NCBI GenBank assembly: GCA_003558335.1
Contig: PWMA01000144.1
Coordinates: forward strand, 1-37,985
Source: Candidatus Methanofastidiosia archaeon
GTDB lineage: Archaea > Methanobacteriota_B > Thermococci > Methanofastidiosales > Methanofastidiosaceae
Direction: 5' to 3'
Length of the DNA: 37,985 bases
Numbering within the stretch: the first letter of the stretch is position 1; each line of letters begins with the position of its first letter. The notes below the pieces were generated by a model. The model was not told where the DNA came from and ran no database searches. It saw only the letters and a program-made list of their open reading frames with translations. This document shows positions 34,428-37,985 of the stretch, one piece after another. The position numbers were made by a program, and so were the translations under genes.

Positions 34428-34760
34428 TTATTTGTTTTCTTTTTTAATCTTCTTTTCTTTTATGTAAGGTATCCTTTTTATATTTCCGCATTTTAAACAA
34501 GTAAAAGTTATTTTTCCTTTACCTATCCTAATCCTTACAGTTTCATTTGGTATAAAAAAAATAAAACATTTTTTACAATATTTTCTCTTAAATCTATAAG
34601 GAATTCTTATTTTATGTCGTCTAGAGATGGCCACAGCAGTTTTTATAGAATTTCTTGATAGAATTTCATCATTTTTATTTATTTCTGAGAGCTTTAGAAG
34701 CTCCTTTATTCTCTCAGAAGCTACTTTTTTCCTTAATCCTTTTCTTTCTTTCCATCTCAT
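34428..34760 (-). CDS. rnp4: Ribonuclease P protein component 4 (Rpp21-like)
   Basis: A 110-residue very basic protein. KYCKKCFIFFIP and FTCLKCGNIKR give the two CxxC pairs of the zinc site (about residues 62-65 and 88-91). RRHKIRIPYRFKRKYC matches the archaeal RNase P Rpp21 family, which helps the RNA subunit mature tRNA 5' ends. It is convergent with the pyrophosphatase gene (10 bases). The 16-base perfect palindrome at 34772-34787 lies just upstream. Confidence 0.92.
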   Translation of the reverse strand: MRWKERKGLRKKVASERIKELLKLSEINKNDEILSRNSIKTAVAISRRHKIRIPYRFKRKYCKKCFIFFIPNETVRIRIGKGKITFTCLKCGNIKRIPYIKEKKIKKENK

Positions 34761-34771
34761 TAATTACAACC

Positions 34772-34787
34772 TTAACTAGCTAGTTAA
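34772..34787. repeat. 16-base perfect palindrome upstream of RNase P protein 4
   Basis: TTAACTAGCTAGTTAA is its own reverse complement. It begins 12 bases before the rnp4 start codon and lies next to a TATA-like TTTATTAA on the minus strand, so it could cover the transcript start. It may be an operator, or a chance event in AT-rich DNA. Confidence 0.45.
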
Positions 34788-34850
34788 TAAATTCTTAGGT
34801 AGGCAATTGATTCTTAACTATATACCAAGAAAATTTTAAAAAATAAAAAG

Positions 34851-34860
34851 CTTTATATAC
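34851..34860 (+). promoter_or_regulatory. TATA box for the CBS-domain gene
   Basis: CTTTATATAC predicts a transcript start near 34881, leaving a 30-base leader with the GTGAT ribosome site before ATG 34911. Confidence 0.5.
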
Positions 34861-34910
34861 CTGACTTTATCTTAAAGCACGTTCTGCCCATTAGATTGTT
34901 TCGTGATATT

Positions 34911-35744
34911 ATGATAAAAGTAGAAGAAGTAATGGTTAGGGACGTCATTTCTGTGACTATACCAGCGACAGTAAACGAAGCCCTAGAAAAAATGCAAAAA
35001 CACAAAAAACCAGACTTGCCAGTCATAAACAAAGAAAAAGAGCTTGTTGGAATTATATCTTTAGAAGATATAATAAAAAATCCTAATGAGGATCAAATAG
35101 CTTTAGTCATGTTTAGAGATTTTAAATCTGTAAAAGAAGGAGACAGTATAAATAAAGTGGCAAAGATTCTTTTAGACTATAACTTAACAAGAGTTCCAGT
35201 TATTTCTAAAGGCAAACTCATGGGGGTTGTAGCGGTTCGTGATATTGTAATGAACGGAATCTCAAAACTTGATTTAACTGAAAAATGTGAAAAGTATATG
35301 AAAGAAGAGGTGCCCTGCATTTGGCAAGAGACCCCTCTTAGATCTGCACTTATGATTATGGTTTATAGCAAATCTAACTTTTTCATGGCATTAGGAAATA
35401 ATGGCGGAATAGTGGGAATTGTTGATACTCAAGATATAATGTCTTCTGGAGAATTCATAAATGAACTTAAAACTACAGAACTTAATATTTCTGGCGAAGG
35501 GGACGATTGGACATGGGAACCGAAAAACGCTCTTCACATTGTTTCAAAGAAGCTTACACTTCCTCTAAAACCAGTTAAGGAAGTAATGTCAACTGACCTC
35601 GTAACAGTCACAAAAAAGACGCCTATTAATAGATGTGCAAAAGAGATGAAAAAGAACAACATTGAGCAAATACCTGTAATTAACGCAGAAGGTGAACTAA
35701 TAGGAATTGTCAGAGATGTTGATATTATAAAATCTCTTTTATGA
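34911..35744 (+). CDS. Four-CBS-domain protein
   Basis: A 277-residue protein made only of CBS motifs in two pairs. Units include VEEVMVRDVISVTIPATVNEALE, VPVISKGKLMGVVAVRDIV, and VKEVMSTDLVTVTKKTPI with IPVINAEGELIGIVRDVDII. Such proteins bind adenine nucleotides and signal energy state to a partner, here unknown. Start ATG 34911 follows GTGAT by 3 bases; a TTG at 34896 in frame is less likely. It is two to ten bases ahead of ftsY, so the two are probably co-transcribed. Confidence 0.9.
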   Translation: MIKVEEVMVRDVISVTIPATVNEALEKMQKHKKPDLPVINKEKELVGIISLEDIIKNPNEDQIALVMFRDFKSVKEGDSINKVAKILLDYNLTRVPVISKGKLMGVVAVRDIVMNGISKLDLTEKCEKYMKEEVPCIWQETPLRSALMIMVYSKSNFFMALGNNGGIVGIVDTQDIMSSGEFINELKTTELNISGEGDDWTWEPKNALHIVSKKLTLPLKPVKEVMSTDLVTVTKKTPINRCAKEMKKNNIEQIPVINAEGELIGIVRDVDIIKSLL

Positions 35745-35754
35745 GTTGGTAATT

Positions 35755-36654
35755 TTGTTTGATTCTTTAAAAAATAAATTTTCAGGTCTTGTAGATGGGG
35801 TTAGCTCTAAAAAGATAACTGAAAAAGACCTAAACAAAATTTTAGAAGATTTTGAACTTTCTCTTCTTGAAAGCGATGTCTCTATGAGAGTGTCTGAGAA
35901 AATTGTAGACGAACTAAAGAAAAAACTTACTGGGGAAAAGATTGGTTTAACTTCAAATAAAAAAGACTTTGTAAAAATAGCGATTCAAGAAACTCTGATT
36001 GAAATGCTTGAGTATAAAAAATATGATATTTTTAAAGAAATAAACAAAAAGAGGAAGAATGGAGAGATATTTTCTATTGCATTTGTTGGATTCAATGGAA
36101 CAGGAAAGACTACGACAATTGCTAAATTTGCTAAATTATTAAATGATAAAGGTTATCAAGTTGTTATAGCTGCATCAGATACTTTTAGAGCAGGCTCAAT
36201 TGAACAACTTTCATTACACGCTGAAAAACTTGGAGTTAAGATCATAAAGCACAACTATAAAGCTGACCCCGCAGCAGTTGCTTTTGATGCAATAAATCAT
36301 GCAAAAGCTAGAGGGATTGATGTAGTTTTGATAGATACTGCTGGGCGTTCAGAGATTAATCGGAACCTAATGGACGAAATGAAAAAACTCATTAGGGTAT
36401 CAAATCCAGATATGAAAATATTCGTCGGTGATTCTCTTGCGGGAAATGCTGTAGCTGAGCAAGCTAAAAAATTTTCTGAAATTGGACTTGATGGTACAAT
36501 TCTAACTAAGGTTGATGCAGATTCAAGAGGAGGGGCAGCTCTATCAATAAGTTATATAACAGAAAAGCCGATATTGTATATAGGAACTGGACAAGGATAC
36601 GATGACTTAAAACCATTTGATGCAATGTGGCTAGTTGAAAGAATACTCCCATAA
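35755..36654 (+). CDS. ftsY: Signal recognition particle receptor FtsY
   Basis: A 299-residue SRP GTPase. An N domain (about 1-95) is followed by the G domain with GFNGTGKTTT at about 112-121, DTFRAGSIEQL, DTAGRSE, TKVDADSRGG and the C-terminal GTGQGYDDLKPFD. It docks ribosome-SRP complexes at the membrane. It has no long acidic A domain. Start TTG 35755 (MFDSLK) matches the usual FtsY beginning; TTG 35746 would add three residues. Confidence 0.95.
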   Translation: MFDSLKNKFSGLVDGVSSKKITEKDLNKILEDFELSLLESDVSMRVSEKIVDELKKKLTGEKIGLTSNKKDFVKIAIQETLIEMLEYKKYDIFKEINKKRKNGEIFSIAFVGFNGTGKTTTIAKFAKLLNDKGYQVVIAASDTFRAGSIEQLSLHAEKLGVKIIKHNYKADPAAVAFDAINHAKARGIDVVLIDTAGRSEINRNLMDEMKKLIRVSNPDMKIFVGDSLAGNAVAEQAKKFSEIGLDGTILTKVDADSRGGAALSISYITEKPILYIGTGQGYDDLKPFDAMWLVERILP

Positions 36655-36688
36655 CCTTTATAAGCAATCTGACTTTAGGTTTTCTAAT

Positions 36689-36763
36689 GGCCGGGGTAGG
36701 GTAGCATGGTTATCCTATGGGACTGTGGATCCCATGACTCGGGTTCAAATCTCGGCTCCGGCC
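36689..36763 (+). tRNA. tRNA-His (GUG)
   Basis: Acceptor GCCGGGG (36690-36696) pairs with CTCCGGC (36756-36762). The anticodon stem TGGGA/TCCCA encloses loop CTGTGGA with anticodon GTG at 36725-36727. The T loop is TTCAAAT. The extra G at 36689 faces C73 at 36763, the His-specific identity pair. CCA is not encoded. An upstream CCTTTATAAGC (about 36654-36664) is the probable promoter, 25 bases before the gene. Confidence 0.95.
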
Positions 36764-36900
36764 CCTACTTTAAATAAACTTTTATTTTAAAAATAACTAA
36801 CTTAACGATATTATTTAGTGATTTTTTATATATTATAGATATGCTGCAGATAATTATTTAAATTTAGATATTTTTATATTAATAAAAAAGAATTTGTGAT

Positions 36901-37374
36901 ATGATGGTTTCTGAAACTTCATGTAAATTAGATAATCTCGATAAAGATATCTTATCTGAGCTTCAAAAAGATGCAACAATTTCTTATAAAGATTTATCTA
37001 AGAAGATAGGCGCTGCCGAATCTACAGTTTATGATCGTACCAGAAGACTCAGGAGTATGGGGATCATCAAAGGAATTGTCCCTCTATTAGATGCAAAAAA
37101 ATGTGGCAAACTTACTACCGCATGGATAAGAGTTTCTATTGACAATATACAAGATGTCGGTAGGATCTCTAAAGAACTATCAATGATTGATGAATTGCTT
37201 GAAGTTCACGAAATTTCTGGTGAGTGGGACATACTATTAAAGACTAAAGTAACAGACAACGAAGAGTTGAGGGACCTTGAAGTGGAAAAAATAGGGCCTA
37301 TTAAAGGGATAAAAGGTCTTTACTCTCTTATTGTAGTTAGAACTGAAAAAGAAGATATAAGAATAAAACTTTGA
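36901..37374 (+). CDS. Lrp/AsnC family transcriptional regulator
   Basis: A 157-residue regulator. The N-terminal HTH (about 10-60; LDNLDKDILSELQKDATISYKDLSKKIG then AESTVYDRTRRLRSMGII) precedes an Lrp-type ligand and assembly domain (about 65-157; ISGEWDILLKTKV). Family members control amino-acid and related metabolism. The start may be ATG 36901 or the adjacent ATG 36904; GTGAT at 36896-36900 favours the second by spacing. Confidence 0.92.
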   Translation: MMVSETSCKLDNLDKDILSELQKDATISYKDLSKKIGAAESTVYDRTRRLRSMGIIKGIVPLLDAKKCGKLTTAWIRVSIDNIQDVGRISKELSMIDELLEVHEISGEWDILLKTKVTDNEELRDLEVEKIGPIKGIKGLYSLIVVRTEKEDIRIKL

Positions 37375-37401
37375 TCTATAAAAAATAAAAAAATAGATAA
37401 A

Positions 37402-37899
37402 TTAATCTATTTTACTAAACGCTTTTTTTGTTGCCCCACAAACTGGACATTTATCTGGAGCATCATCGCCAATTGTATAACCACACACTCCACATACATA
37501 GTAATCTTTTATTGGAAAGTTTTCTAGATTGCTTAGAGCATTTTTGTAAAGTTTAGCATGTATCTGTTCTACTTCATTAGCGAAAACAAAAGATTTTTCA
37601 GCTACTTTGTTCCCTTCTTCTTTTGCTTCTTCTATCATCTTAGGATAAATACTTACAAACTCATGAGTCTCTCCAGAAATGGCTTCTTCTAGATTTTCTT
37701 TTGTTGTTTTTATTTCACCCAGTGCACGAAGATGGCTATGTGCATGAACTGTTTCTGCCGCAGCAGCAGCCCTAAATAGTTTGGCAACGCCAATGTATCC
37801 TTCTTGTTCAGCTTTTTTTGCAAAGGCTAGATATTTTCTATTTGCTTGAGATTCCCCAGCAAAAGCTTCCATTAAATTTTTCTTAGTTTTTTCACTCAT
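37402..37899 (-). CDS. rbr: Rubrerythrin
   Basis: A 165-residue peroxide-reducing di-iron protein. Ligands are visible at E16 in AFAGESQANRKYL, E49 and H52 in AAAETVHAH, E77 in SGETHE and about E111/H114 in EVEQIHAKLY. The C-terminal rubredoxin-like centre uses C136, C139, C151 and C154. It protects anaerobes from hydrogen peroxide. GTGAT lies 3 bases before the ATG. It probably has its own promoter in the AT-rich stretch at about 37920-37936. Confidence 0.95.
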   Translation of the reverse strand: MSEKTKKNLMEAFAGESQANRKYLAFAKKAEQEGYIGVAKLFRAAAAAETVHAHSHLRALGEIKTTKENLEEAISGETHEFVSIYPKMIEEAKEEGNKVAEKSFVFANEVEQIHAKLYKNALSNLENFPIKDYYVCGVCGYTIGDDAPDKCPVCGATKKAFSKID

Positions 37900-37929
37900 A
37901 ATATCACTTGATAACAGTTTATTATTATA

Positions 37930-37985
37930 TTAGTTCTCCTTGTAATTTATCTTTTTTCTAGCTCTAGGTCCATCATTAAAAGACC
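37930..37985 (-). other. Right-edge remnant of a possible minus-strand gene
   Basis: Two minus-strand frames stay open from the window edge. One ends in TAA at 37947-37949 (tail LLMMDLELEKR). The other ends in TAA at 37930-37932 (tail DGPRARKKINYKEN). Either could be the end of the next gene. Too little is present to choose or name it. Confidence 0.25.

Overview
This is an AT-rich archaeal window of about 38 kb, densely packed with genes on both strands. Archaeal markers include the release factor aRF1, an RNase P protein 4 homologue, cofactor-independent phosphoglycerate mutase, AMP phosphorylase, a geranylgeranyl-reductase-type flavoprotein and TATA-box promoters. Many start codons either follow GGTGAT-type ribosome binding sites or lie about 25 bases from a TATA box and look leaderless. 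A Cys-rich protein resembling methanogenesis marker 9, an S-adenosylhomocysteinase and the anaerobic gene set suggest an anaerobic euryarchaeon, possibly methanogen-related (for example Methanofastidiosa). That placement is inference; no methanogenesis enzyme is present here.

Left third (1-15,000). Non-oxidative pentose phosphate genes (split transketolase, transaldolase, ribulose-phosphate 3-epimerase) run rightward. After them come a Cys-rich protein, an orphan metal-binding-type receptor, an arsenate-reductase-like phosphatase, a membrane bactofilin-like protein, a prenyl reductase, phosphoglycerate mutase and an AAA+ ATPase. Next is a two-gene unit with a small membrane protein and a secreted, membrane-anchored Lon-type protease. 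A coiled-coil bactofilin-like protein and a methylmalonyl-CoA operon (B12-binding mutase subunit, MeaB, epimerase) follow. The large mutase subunit is not in the window. A possible 34-codon gene sits just upstream of that operon.

Middle (15,000-24,100). A flavodoxin is followed by a phosphate-uptake cluster: an AbrB-PhoU regulator divergent from pstS, a fused pstC-pstA gene, pstB and phoU. Direct repeats overlap the pstS promoter. tRNA-Pro(UGG), citrate synthase and an aldehyde dehydrogenase come next.

Right third (24,100-37,985). A promoter-equipped, structured gap at about 24,140-24,350 looks like an uncharacterised non-coding RNA. It is followed by a DUF362 ferredoxin-like protein, an HTH regulator, aRF1 divergent from a TPD-type (CDIN1-like) nuclease, and an operon for an FKBP isomerase and an SppA protease. 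Then come S-adenosylhomocysteinase, AMP phosphorylase, Mn-dependent pyrophosphatase, RNase P protein 4, a four-CBS protein, the SRP receptor FtsY, tRNA-His, an Lrp-type regulator and rubrerythrin. No CRISPR array, insertion sequence or prophage was seen. The window reads as ordinary chromosomal core with a few unusual items.
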